DNA of 36,496 nucleotides from Verrucomicrobiota bacterium (lineage in GTDB: Bacteria; Verrucomicrobiota; Verrucomicrobiia; Opitutales; Opitutaceae): positions 1-36,496 of the forward strand of contig JAEXPQ010000225.1 of assembly GCA_023446735.1 (NCBI GenBank). Direction: 5' to 3'. The notes beneath the pieces are model-generated. The model was not told the origin of the DNA, did no database searches, and saw nothing but the letters and a program-made list of their open reading frames with translations. Positions 29,375-36,496 of the stretch are shown piece after piece. Each line of letters opens with the position of its first letter. Positions within the stretch are counted from its first letter, which is position 1. The position numbers and the translations under genes were made by a program.

Positions 29375-31267
29375 ATGCTCAGCCCCCGCTCGTTTGCCCT
29401 TCTCCCGCTCCTCGCTGCGGCCGCCGCGTTCGCACAACCCGCCGCCGAGCCGGTCGTGCAACTCGACCCGTTCACCGTGGTCGCCCACCCGACCGGCGCC
29501 GATGAACGCGCCGCCGCCGTCCAGGTCGTCGCGCCCGACTCCGCCGCGCTGCCGCCCGCCCGCCTCGCGGACCTTCTGCTCGGCGTTCCCGGCCTCACCA
29601 TCGACCAGCCCGGCGGTCCCGGCGGCCGCTCCACGCTCTACCTGCGCGGCGGCGAGGAGAACCACACCGTCGTCTTTCTCGACGGCATTCCGCTCAACGA
29701 CCCGACCAACAACCGGGGCGGCGCCGTCGACCTCTCGATCCTCGAACCCGCCCTCCTGCGCTCCGCCGCCGTGGTGCGCGGCGCGGCTTCCGTGCGCCAC
29801 GGCCCCGACGTGCTCACCGGTGTCGTCCATCTCGGCGGTGAAACCGCGCCGACCAACGAGACCACGCTCCTCGCCGAAGGCGGCGGCCACGACTTCCGCC
29901 GCGCCGCCTTGAGTGCCGGCCGCGTGCTGGCCGACGGCAGATCCTCCGTCCATCTCGGCCTCGCCGGTACCGACGACGGCGAGCTCGCCGCCGGCAGCCG
30001 CGCCCGCCGCCGTTTCTACCGCGGCGCGCTCAACACCGCCCTCGGCTCCTCCAGCCTCCAGGTCGCGTTCTGGCACGCCCGCCACGACGCCGACTCGTTC
30101 CCCGACGAGAGCGGCGGCATCGAATACGCCGTGCTCCGGGCCTTCGAGCGCCGCGAGGACCGCCAGACCGCCGGCTCGCTCCGCCTCGACGGCAAGGCCG
30201 GCGACGGCCGCTGGACCGCCTCCGCCGACGCCGCGCAGTTCGACACCGTCGTCACCTCGCCCGGGGTCCTGCCGCCTCCGGACAATCCCTACGCCGCCGT
30301 ACCCGCCAGCACCGACGACACCCGGCTGCGCCGCTACCGCGTCGCGCTCGGCTACGAGCAATCGTTCTCCGGCTGGGCGAGCGCCCTCGGGCTCGACGCC
30401 CAGCGCGAAGAGGGCCGCGACGAAGGCTCGCTCCAATTCGGGCCGATGCTGATGCCCACGAACTTCGCCGCCGATCGCACCCGTGTCGGCGCCTACGCCG
30501 AGACCAGTGGCCCGCTGGGCGAGACCGTGAGTCTCGTCGCCGGCGCCCGCGCCGACCATTACGACGACGGCGCAACCCGCGGCACGTTTCGCGGCGGCCT
30601 CCTCGGGAAGATCGACTCCGTCACCCAGTGGCGCCTCAACGCCGGCACCTCCTTCAAGCCCGCGAGTTTCTACGCCCTGGCCAACCCGCTCGTCGGCGAT
30701 CCCGACCTGAAGCCCGAGCGCGCCCGTTCGTTCGATGCCGGCCTGCGCCGCGCCCTCGCCGATGGCCGCCTCTTCGTCGACCTCACCGGCTTCGTCACCC
30801 GCATCCGCGACGGCGTCGACTACGACCCCGTGCTCGGCCGGCTCGTCAACCGCGCCGGCATCCACAGCCGCGGCGCCGAGCTCGCCGCAACCTGGCGCGC
30901 CCTCGACACGCTCGTGGTGGCCGGTGCCCTCACCTACACCGACGCCCACAGCGCGCCCGGCGACGAGCGCCTGCGCTCGCGCCCGGCGTGGCGCAGCAGC
31001 CTATCCGCAACGTGGACACCGCTGGAGGTGCTCGATCTCACCGCGGCGCTCACCGCGACCAGCGATGCACGCGACAACTCGAAGCCGACCGGCGACGTGC
31101 TGGTCGGAGGCTGGGCCCGGTTCGACCTTGCCGCGCGCTGGCGGGTTACGAAGACGTGCGCCGTGACCGCGGCGGTCGACAACGCCCTCGACCAAACCTA
31201 CGCCGAAGCCGTCGGCTTCACTGCGCCCGGCCGGCGCCTGCGCCTCGGCGTGCAGACGCGGTTCTGA
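29375..31267 (+). CDS. TonB-dependent outer-membrane receptor
   Basis: 630 residues. The signal peptide (1-20, LSPRSFALLPLLAAAAAFA) is followed by a TonB-box-like region VVQLDPFTVVA (27-37). The plug domain (about 45-165) includes LADLLLGVPGLTIDQPGG, LYLRGGEENHTVVFLDGIPL, and VVRGAASVRHGPDVLTGVVH. The 22-strand barrel follows and ends in RLRLGVQTRF with the C-terminal aromatic residue needed for outer-membrane insertion. The plug is most like BtuB/cobalamin- or siderophore-type receptors of modest length, not the very long SusC type. Ligand unknown. Translation probably starts at this ATG because the signal peptide begins here. The gene ends before a REP-like repeat and a strong terminator. 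Confidence 0.93.
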   Translation: MLSPRSFALLPLLAAAAAFAQPAAEPVVQLDPFTVVAHPTGADERAAAVQVVAPDSAALPPARLADLLLGVPGLTIDQPGGPGGRSTLYLRGGEENHTVVFLDGIPLNDPTNNRGGAVDLSILEPALLRSAAVVRGAASVRHGPDVLTGVVHLGGETAPTNETTLLAEGGGHDFRRAALSAGRVLADGRSSVHLGLAGTDDGELAAGSRARRRFYRGALNTALGSSSLQVAFWHARHDADSFPDESGGIEYAVLRAFERREDRQTAGSLRLDGKAGDGRWTASADAAQFDTVVTSPGVLPPPDNPYAAVPASTDDTRLRRYRVALGYEQSFSGWASALGLDAQREEGRDEGSLQFGPMLMPTNFAADRTRVGAYAETSGPLGETVSLVAGARADHYDDGATRGTFRGGLLGKIDSVTQWRLNAGTSFKPASFYALANPLVGDPDLKPERARSFDAGLRRALADGRLFVDLTGFVTRIRDGVDYDPVLGRLVNRAGIHSRGAELAATWRALDTLVVAGALTYTDAHSAPGDERLRSRPAWRSSLSATWTPLEVLDLTAALTATSDARDNSKPTGDVLVGGWARFDLAARWRVTKTCAVTAAVDNALDQTYAEAVGFTAPGRRLRLGVQTRF

Positions 31268-31270
31268 CCG

Positions 31271-31321
31271 CCTGCGGGTGGACCCGCTTGTCCCAAGCGG
31301 GTCGCGGCCCCGGCCCGCGGC
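31271..31321. repeat. Dispersed REP-like repeat, copy B
   Basis: Second copy of the element at 23282-23333. Here the core hairpin is perfect: GACCCGCTT (31281-31289) and AAGCGGGTC (31295-31303) around GTCCC. It starts 3 nt after the receptor stop codon. Confidence 0.7.
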
Positions 31322-31380
31322 GAACCCCGCGTCACTCTCACCAAACGCCGCCGCCTCGGGCACCCGACACCGAGACACAG

Positions 31381-31412
31381 CAAGGGCGGTCACCTCGCGG
31401 TGACCGCCCTTG
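31381..31412. terminator. Strong terminator between convergent genes
   Basis: A perfect 14-bp stem (31381-31394 and 31399-31412, CAAGGGCGGTCACC and its complement) with the tetraloop TCGC. It separates the receptor gene (plus) from the secreted-protein gene (minus, stop at 31438). T content after the stem is modest (TCGTTGGTT). Confidence 0.8.
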
Positions 31413-31437
31413 TCGTTGGTTGAACCGACTCTTCGGC

Positions 31438-32664
31438 TCAGAGGTCGATCTGCTCGAGCAGCTTGAGCAGCTCTTCCTTCGGCTTCACCGGGGTACTGCT
31501 CACCAGCAGGGCCAGTTTGCGCTCGGGATAACGCACCAGCACCACGGCTGAATCGCCCTCGTTCGGATCGGCGAGCACGCCCGCGATCGCCGCGTGGCCT
31601 TGGTGTTCGAACTTCGATTCCACCTTGAGGCTCGGACTCTTCTCGAGACCTTCGGCGATCTTCAGCGGAAGAACCGTCACGCCCATGGCGCCGCCGCGGG
31701 TGTCGATCAGGTTGACGGTGTGGCCGCCGCCCTCGCTCTCCGGTGCCATCGTCGTATGACCAGCCACGCGGAGCTTCGCCGCAATCTCGCCGAACTCCTC
31801 GGAGGAGAGGCGGACGGACGGGCTCTCGGACTTCGGGGCCGGCTTCGGAGCGGGCTTCTTCTCGGCCGCCGGTTTGGGCGCGGGCGCGGCGTCGGACTTT
31901 TCCTGCGTCGCCGGCTTGCGCGGCTCGGCCTTGGTCGGCTGGCGGGCAGGCGCAGGCTCCTCGGCTGCCGGCGGTTGGCCGCCGCCCATGAGCGCGCCGA
32001 GCATGCCGGAGAGGTCGGGCATGTCCTCGAACTTCACGTCCTTCGGCAGTTGGAACACGGAAGCCGGCACCGAGGCGTTCTCCTCGAACTTGGTCGCGAC
32101 CGAGGTGGTGGTGACCCCCATCATGGCTCCCTCGGTCTTGAGCATGACGCCCTTGAAGGTCCACGTCTTGAAACCCCACAGCTCGAAGACCACGCAGGTG
32201 CGGCCGAGGAACTGCTCTGAGGGCAACATCTTGCCGCCGTTCTTCTCGACGAAGTCCTTCACGAACGCACGGCCGGTGTCGCCCTGCGCGCCCTTGCCCA
32301 GCTGCTTGGCCATGCGTTCGGCCTGCTCGAGGCTCATCTTCATGCCGGTCTTCTTCTTGAGGTCGGCATTGTAGATCCAGCCGTCGAGCAGCCAGCTCAT
32401 GTTCTCCGTCGCCTCCGTCTTGGTACGGCCGAACACCTTCGTGGTGTTGGTCATCTTCTGGAGGCGGGCGGTCTTGCGGCCGGAGTCGCCGATCCAGAAC
32501 GTCTCCGTTCCGGTGGCGTTGATCCCCTTGCCGGTCGTGGTAGTCTGGTACTCGACGATCGCCGAGTTGAGTTCGAAGAGGTATTCCTTCTTCTGGGGGG
32601 CGGCCGGGAGCGCGGCGCAGAACACGCCGAGAACGAGGAGGAGGAGCGGGTATCGCAGTGACAT
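31438..32664 (-). CDS. Secreted protein with DUF4412-like N-terminal part
   Basis: 408 residues. Signal peptide 1-22 (MSLRYPLLLLVLGVFCAALP). Residues 25-225 form a beta-rich domain (IVEYQTTTTGKGINATGTET, WLLDGWIYNADLKKKTGMKM, CVVFELWGFKTWTFKGVMLK) whose layout, an indicator of what is 'worn' by a secreted substrate followed by conversion-type strands, recalls DUF4412/LolA-like periplasmic proteins; this is a tentative match. A Pro/Ala/Lys-rich linker spans about 228-283, and a second small domain (about 284-405) follows. Periplasmic. It lies downstream of cydAB on the same strand after a 354-bp gap, so it probably has its own promoter. No function is claimed. Confidence 0.7.
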   Translation of the reverse strand: MSLRYPLLLLVLGVFCAALPAAPQKKEYLFELNSAIVEYQTTTTGKGINATGTETFWIGDSGRKTARLQKMTNTTKVFGRTKTEATENMSWLLDGWIYNADLKKKTGMKMSLEQAERMAKQLGKGAQGDTGRAFVKDFVEKNGGKMLPSEQFLGRTCVVFELWGFKTWTFKGVMLKTEGAMMGVTTTSVATKFEENASVPASVFQLPKDVKFEDMPDLSGMLGALMGGGQPPAAEEPAPARQPTKAEPRKPATQEKSDAAPAPKPAAEKKPAPKPAPKSESPSVRLSSEEFGEIAAKLRVAGHTTMAPESEGGGHTVNLIDTRGGAMGVTVLPLKIAEGLEKSPSLKVESKFEHQGHAAIAGVLADPNEGDSAVVLVRYPERKLALLVSSTPVKPKEELLKLLEQIDL

Positions 32665-33018
32665 GGCGGTGAGCAGGGTTGCGGTGCCCGGCCGGTCTCG
32701 TCTCCACGTCGCCGCGGCCGACGGGCCGGAGCGGCGAGAATCCGGCGGTCGCGGGCGGTATTCTTCGCTGTCCGACCTTCGCCCGGGGCCGCCGATACGG
32801 GCAACCCAATTCTGGCCGCCGCGGATTCCGATCCGGGCCGCCGTTTCCAGCCCCGGCGGCCCCGCTCCGCCGTGATCGGTCAGTCGAGCGACTGAGGTGA
32901 TGGACGACGAGAGCCGGCCCGCGGAGCGGAAAAGCGCGCCGCCGATGGACGCGGATCCGGGCACCAGCAGTTTGGCGCTCGTCCCTCGGCCGTCGTCTCC
33001 CCTCTGCACCAACGCGGC
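32665..33018. other. Gap between cydB and the secreted-protein gene
   Basis: 354 bp without a believable gene. The only structure I see is a 16-bp palindrome at 32880-32895 (TCAGTCGAGCGACTGA, perfect 7-bp arms and the centre AG), which could be an operator. Open frames here are by-products of high GC content. The cydAB transcript probably ends in this gap, but no intrinsic terminator was found. Confidence 0.5.
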
Positions 33019-34053
33019 TCAGTAGCTCGTCTTGTCCAGCTTCACCTTGCCGCGGAAGATCCAGTAGATGCTCGCCGTGTACGACAGCACCACCGGCACA
33101 CCGATGAGCGCGATCGTGAGCATGATCCCGAGCGTCTTCTGCGAGGAAGCGGCGTTGAACGCCGTGAGGCTGTGCGCGGGGAACGGGTTGCTGAACACCA
33201 GGTTCGGATACGAGCCCACGCCGAAGATCGCCATGAGGCCGGCCATCGCCGCGCACGAGGAGAGGAACGCGTAGAACTCCTTCCCGCGGTTCACCTCGCG
33301 GGGGATGTTCGCGATCGCGAGCACCACCAGCACCACAATACCGAAGAACCACGGCTCGCGCCGGAACGCCTCGGTGATGTGCGGGATGTAGAGCAGCGTG
33401 GCCAGCGTCACGATCGTGTAGCAGAGGATGAACGCGATGATCAGCGGATTCACCCAGCGCCGCACCCGCGCCTGCGCCTGGCCCTCGAGCTTGAGCACGA
33501 GGTAGATCGCGCCGTGCATCGCGAAGAGCGCGACCGTCGTCACGCCCATCGCCAGCGCGTACGGGTGCAACAGCCCGAGGAACGTGCCCGCGAACTCGCC
33601 GTGCGCATCAAGCGGGATGCCCCAGGCGATGTTGCCCATCGCCACGCCGATCAGCAGCGCCGAGCCCGTGCTGCCCGCCGCGAATCCGAGATCCCAGCAC
33701 CGGCGCCAGACCGGCGAGGGATGTTTGCTGCGGAACTCGATCGCCACCGCGCGGAAGATCAGCGCGCAGAGCAGCAGCATGAACGCGAGGTAGAAGCCGG
33801 AGAACACCGTGGCGTACACGTTGGGGAACGCCGCGAAGAGCGCGCCGCCGCCGGTGACGAGCCACACCTCGTTGCCGTCCCACACCGGGCCGATGGCGTT
33901 GAGGAAGAGGCGCCGCTCCTCGTCCTGCTTCGCCGCGAAGAGGTGCAGTACCCCCACGCCGAGGTCGAAGCCGTCGAGGATCACGTAGCCGGTGAACAGC
34001 ACGCCCACGAGGACGAACCACACCGTGTTGAGATCAAGGGTACCGAAGGTCAT
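33019..34053 (-). CDS. cydB: Cytochrome bd oxidase subunit II
   Basis: 344 residues and about nine membrane helices. It begins LDLNTVWFVLVGVLFTGYVI with the family segment LDGFDLGVGVLHLF, then GPVWDGNEVWLVTGGGALFA, which is diagnostic of CydB. Other segments seen are VFSGFYLAFMLLLCALIFRA, the EFRSKHPSP loop, and the C-terminal helices ending YWIFRGKVKLDKTSY. CydB pairs with CydA in the inner membrane to reduce oxygen with quinol at high affinity. Its ATG overlaps the cydA stop in ATGA, so it is translationally coupled. No short CydX-type gene was seen after it. Confidence 0.96.
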   Translation of the reverse strand: MTFGTLDLNTVWFVLVGVLFTGYVILDGFDLGVGVLHLFAAKQDEERRLFLNAIGPVWDGNEVWLVTGGGALFAAFPNVYATVFSGFYLAFMLLLCALIFRAVAIEFRSKHPSPVWRRCWDLGFAAGSTGSALLIGVAMGNIAWGIPLDAHGEFAGTFLGLLHPYALAMGVTTVALFAMHGAIYLVLKLEGQAQARVRRWVNPLIIAFILCYTIVTLATLLYIPHITEAFRREPWFFGIVVLVVLAIANIPREVNRGKEFYAFLSSCAAMAGLMAIFGVGSYPNLVFSNPFPAHSLTAFNAASSQKTLGIMLTIALIGVPVVLSYTASIYWIFRGKVKLDKTSY

Positions 34054-35435
34054 TTTCCACCTCCCTGGCCGCCGCCGAAGCCCAGTCCGAGCTTGCCGCT
34101 CGGATGCAGATCCGTGTCGTCCGGCCCGTGCTGGATCTTGTCGTTGAGCAGGAACACGAACACCGCGAAGAGCAGCACGTACACGACGCCGAACATCACC
34201 ATCGAGGCGACAACCTGGTTGGCCGTGACCACCTTCGAGAGCGCGTCCGAGGTCTTCAGCAGCCGGTACACGATCCACGGCTGCCGCCCGACCTCCGCCG
34301 CCCACCAGCCGGCCTGGTTGGCAATCTGCGGCCCGAGCACCGAGAGCGTCAGCGCGCCGAGCAGCAGGCGCGAATCCGCGAGCGTGCCGCGCCACCAGGC
34401 GAAGCCCGCCCAGGCCGCCAGCCCGATCAACGCGAAGCCGACGCCGACCATGATGTGGTAGAGCTGGAACGTGAAGTTCACCGGTGGCCTCCCGTCAGGA
34501 AGGACCGCGGGGTCGTTGAGACCGGGCACGACGGCGTCCGGGTCGTTGTGCACGAGGAAGCTGAGCAGGCCGGGGATCGCGATGCCGGTGGTCGTCTCCG
34601 TCTTCTCGTCGACCCAACCGACGAGATAGAGCGGCGCGCGCGCCGTCGTCTCGTACTGACCCTCGAAAGCGGCGAGTTTCGCGGGCTGGTTCTTGGCCAC
34701 GCCCGCCGCGCTCTCATGCCCGCTCACGAGCGAGAGCACGGCCGCGACCGCGGCGACGGACAGCCCGAGCTTCACCGAGGCCAGCGCGAACTCGCGGTGG
34801 CGTTTCTTCAACAGGTACCACGCGCCCACGCTCACCATCAGCCACGCGCCAGCCTGCCAGCAGCCGATGACGGTGTGCCACAGCCGCTCCATCGACGACG
34901 GGTTGAACACCATCGCCCAGAAATCCGTGATCTCCGCGCGCGCCGCCAGGCCCTCGCCCACGATGTGGAAGCCGGCGGGCGTCTGCATCCAGGAGTTCGC
35001 CACGATGATCCAGATCGCGGAGAAGTGCGCACCGAAGGCCACCATGCAGGTCGCGAAGAAATGCAGCTTCGGGCCGACCTTGTCCCAGCCGAAGAGCAGG
35101 ATCGCGAGGAAGCCCGACTCGAGAAAGAACGCGAAGATTCCCTCCGCCGCGAGCGCGCTGCCGAACACATCGCCCACGTAGCGCGAGTACGTCGCCCAGT
35201 TCGTGCCGAACTCGAACTCCAGCACGATGCCCGTCGCCACGCCGAGGGCGAAGGTGAGCGCGAAGACCTTCGTCCAGAACCGCGCCATCTGGTGGTAGAG
35301 CGGCTTCTTCGTCCATAGCCACATCCCCTCGTTGAGGACGAGCAGCAGCCCCAGCCCGATGCTCAGCGGCGGGTAGAGATAGTGAAACGCGGTGGTGAGC
35401 GCGAACTGCAGGCGCGAGAGCAGGAGGACGTCCAT
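34050..35435 (-). CDS. cydA: Cytochrome bd oxidase subunit I (short Q-loop type)
   Basis: 461 residues against 522 in E. coli; the difference lies mainly in the loop near residues 240-330, so this belongs to the short-Q-loop group. The N-terminus MDVLLLSRLQFALTTAFHYL contains the first haem ligand His18. The central helix FFATCMVAFGAHFSAIWIIV and the motif VGRQPWIVY, then NQVVASMVMFGVVYVLLF for the last helices, are all family hallmarks. It provides the quinol site and haems b558, b595 and d. First gene of cydAB. The start at MDVLLLSRLQ fits the family exactly; no Shine-Dalgarno is seen on the minus strand, and its ATG overlaps that of the divergent gene. Confidence 0.96.
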   Translation of the reverse strand: MDVLLLSRLQFALTTAFHYLYPPLSIGLGLLLVLNEGMWLWTKKPLYHQMARFWTKVFALTFALGVATGIVLEFEFGTNWATYSRYVGDVFGSALAAEGIFAFFLESGFLAILLFGWDKVGPKLHFFATCMVAFGAHFSAIWIIVANSWMQTPAGFHIVGEGLAARAEITDFWAMVFNPSSMERLWHTVIGCWQAGAWLMVSVGAWYLLKKRHREFALASVKLGLSVAAVAAVLSLVSGHESAAGVAKNQPAKLAAFEGQYETTARAPLYLVGWVDEKTETTTGIAIPGLLSFLVHNDPDAVVPGLNDPAVLPDGRPPVNFTFQLYHIMVGVGFALIGLAAWAGFAWWRGTLADSRLLLGALTLSVLGPQIANQAGWWAAEVGRQPWIVYRLLKTSDALSKVVTANQVVASMVMFGVVYVLLFAVFVFLLNDKIQHGPDDTDLHPSGKLGLGFGGGQGGGK

Positions 35436-36496
35436 GGCGAGCGGCGAAAATGCCGTGTCTTGGCAGCACACCGCAAGCCAGCAGCGCGCCGAGCGCCGCA
35501 CTCCCGCCTTGCCCCGCAACCGGCCGCGCCCAGCCTTCGCGGCCGTGTCCCGCCGCTCACCACGCTCCGCCTTCGCCGCCGCGCGCGCGGCCCAGGCCGC
35601 CGATCGCCGCCGGCCCCTCGGCAGCCGCGCCTTGCTCGTGGTCGACAACCGCCCGCTCCAGCAGGCGGCCTGGCAACAGCTCCTCGCCGCCCGCAAACGC
35701 CTCGCCAAGGCCACCGCCGACCTCCACCGTCACGAAAACGTGGATGAGCCCGCCTTCCTCGCCTGGACCGCCACCACCTTCCCGACCCTCCTCACCGAGC
35801 TGCGCGAACTCGCCGCCCAGTTCGCCGAGAAGGACCGCCTGATCGCCTCGGTCGAAGATGAGGCCTTTTGCACCGGCCGTTCGCCCGCCGAGGTGTGGTT
35901 CCGGCGGAAGAATCCCCCCGCCGATTCCGCGGCGGAGTCCGCCGCGTCCGCCCCGCCTCCTCCCCGCGCCGCCACCCCTTGGGACGATCTCTTCGGCCCC
36001 GGCCAGCCGGACAAGGGCGCAGCCCAGGAACCGTTCGGATCCGCCGAATACGAAAAGCTCATGGAGGAGTTCTTCGCTGAGCACGGCATCGACCCGGACG
36101 ACCCGGCCGCCGCCGGTTTCCGCGAGAACATCGGCGGCTGCCTCGGCTTCGGCTCGCCCACGCGCCCGTCAGCCGCGGCCGCCGATCCCGCCCGCGAGAT
36201 CTACCGCCGCCTCGTCCAACAGCTTCACCCCGACCGCGGCGGCGAGTGGACGCCCGCCCGCGCCCGCCTCTGGCACGAGGTGCAGCGGGCTTGGGCGGCG
36301 CGCGATCTCGACTGGTTGTCACGCCTCGAGGTGGAATGGGAAACCGCCGCCGAGGTGATCGGTCCCGCCAGCCCCGTCGGCCGGCTCCTCGCGGCGCTCC
36401 GCGAGATCGCCCACGCCCGCCGCGACGCCGCCCGCCGAGTGCGCGCGTATCGCAGCCATCCCGCCTGGCGCTTCCAAGCCCTCGCCGCGCGCCCCG
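35434..36496 (+). CDS. J-domain-like protein, C-terminus outside window (partial)
   Basis: The frame runs without a stop from 35377 through the window end; from the ATG at 35434 it gives 354 residues. AGGAGG lies 6 nt before this ATG, so the start is good in sequence terms, although it sits inside cydA's first codons on the other strand. Residues 1-70 are Arg/Ala-rich, 71-150 helical and charged (LLAARKRLAKATADLHRHEN), and 165-200 Pro/Ala-rich. From about 254 a J-domain-like helix pair appears: EIYRRLVQQLHPDRGGEWTP with the HPD tripeptide at 265-267, then WHEVQRAWAARDLDWLSRLE. J-domain proteins activate DnaK ATPase and select its clients. The lone, late HPD helix and long N-terminal part make it an unusual, DnaK-linked helper of unknown client. 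Confidence 0.75.
   Translation, partial: MASGENAVSWQHTASQQRAERRTPALPRNRPRPAFAAVSRRSPRSAFAAARAAQAADRRRPLGSRALLVVDNRPLQQAAWQQLLAARKRLAKATADLHRHENVDEPAFLAWTATTFPTLLTELRELAAQFAEKDRLIASVEDEAFCTGRSPAEVWFRRKNPPADSAAESAASAPPPPRAATPWDDLFGPGQPDKGAAQEPFGSAEYEKLMEEFFAEHGIDPDDPAAAGFRENIGGCLGFGSPTRPSAAAADPAREIYRRLVQQLHPDRGGEWTPARARLWHEVQRAWAARDLDWLSRLEVEWETAAEVIGPASPVGRLLAALREIAHARRDAARRVRAYRSHPAWRFQALAARP

Noticed and set aside
28439..30949. An 836-codon minus-strand frame across queD, the guanine deaminase and the receptor
   Set aside because: It spans three well-supported plus-strand genes and reads as Gly/Glu/Val-rich noise without motifs.
1..36496. CRISPR array, tRNA, rRNA or transposon
   Set aside because: No regularly spaced repeat of 24-40 bp, no cloverleaf with a CCA/TTC arm, and no transposase-like protein was seen. 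The repeats present are short palindromes.

Overview
The window is GC-rich (roughly 65-70%), densely coded DNA from one bacterial chromosome. The signature points to Verrucomicrobiota, most likely Opitutaceae. Reasons: an SDR-type mannonate oxidoreductase beside uxuA; a TonB-dependent receptor with an 'LDPF.V' N-terminus; the same kind of peptide ('VVLSPFEV...GFL') inside an anti-sigma-like protein; a secreted protein that starts with a 'DGR.F..A.I......V.I.H..G' module; and several families of REP-like palindromes between genes. This placement is inference. No rRNA, tRNA, CRISPR array, phage gene or transposase was seen.

Layout. 1-208: the 3' end of argG with an intrinsic terminator. 306-4228, minus strand: a secreted alpha/beta hydrolase, an OsmC protein, an MscS channel and two Hsp20 chaperones, a stress-flavoured block. 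4558-5712: a PatB/MalY-type aminotransferase. 5955-8254, minus: a YtrA-type GntR regulator, an ABC ATPase, an ABC-2 permease and a 57-aa membrane protein that had to be found by reading, in one probable operon with an operator-like site in front. 8322-10955: a GNAT acetyltransferase, a ROK kinase lacking the usual zinc motif, and a membrane-anchored unknown. 11236-12642: two small envelope proteins, one with a pilin-tail-like domain.

12706-22985, minus, is the most unusual part: an ECF sigma factor, then (2 nt later) an 864-aa protein that joins an anti-sigma-like cytoplasmic segment, one membrane helix, TonB-plug-like peptides and a YfbK-type vWA domain, then a 2316-aa membrane protein with two large periplasmic halves around a six-helix core. 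Four GTCAGGG direct repeats with an exact 11-bp period lie just upstream of the giant gene. I propose that the three genes form one envelope regulatory or assembly system.

23483-27634, minus: an ABC exporter, then uxuA and an SDR mannonate oxidoreductase (hexuronate breakdown) separated by a 77-nt nested hairpin. 27815-31267, plus: a small membrane protein, QueD, guanine deaminase and a TonB-dependent receptor. 31438-35435, minus: a secreted unknown protein and the cytochrome bd oxidase genes cydAB. 35434-end, plus: the start of a J-domain-like protein whose start codon overlaps that of cydA on the other strand.

Limits: everything was read by eye. Start sites were chosen by signal peptides, family N-termini and Shine-Dalgarno matches, and many genes here have no clear Shine-Dalgarno sequence.
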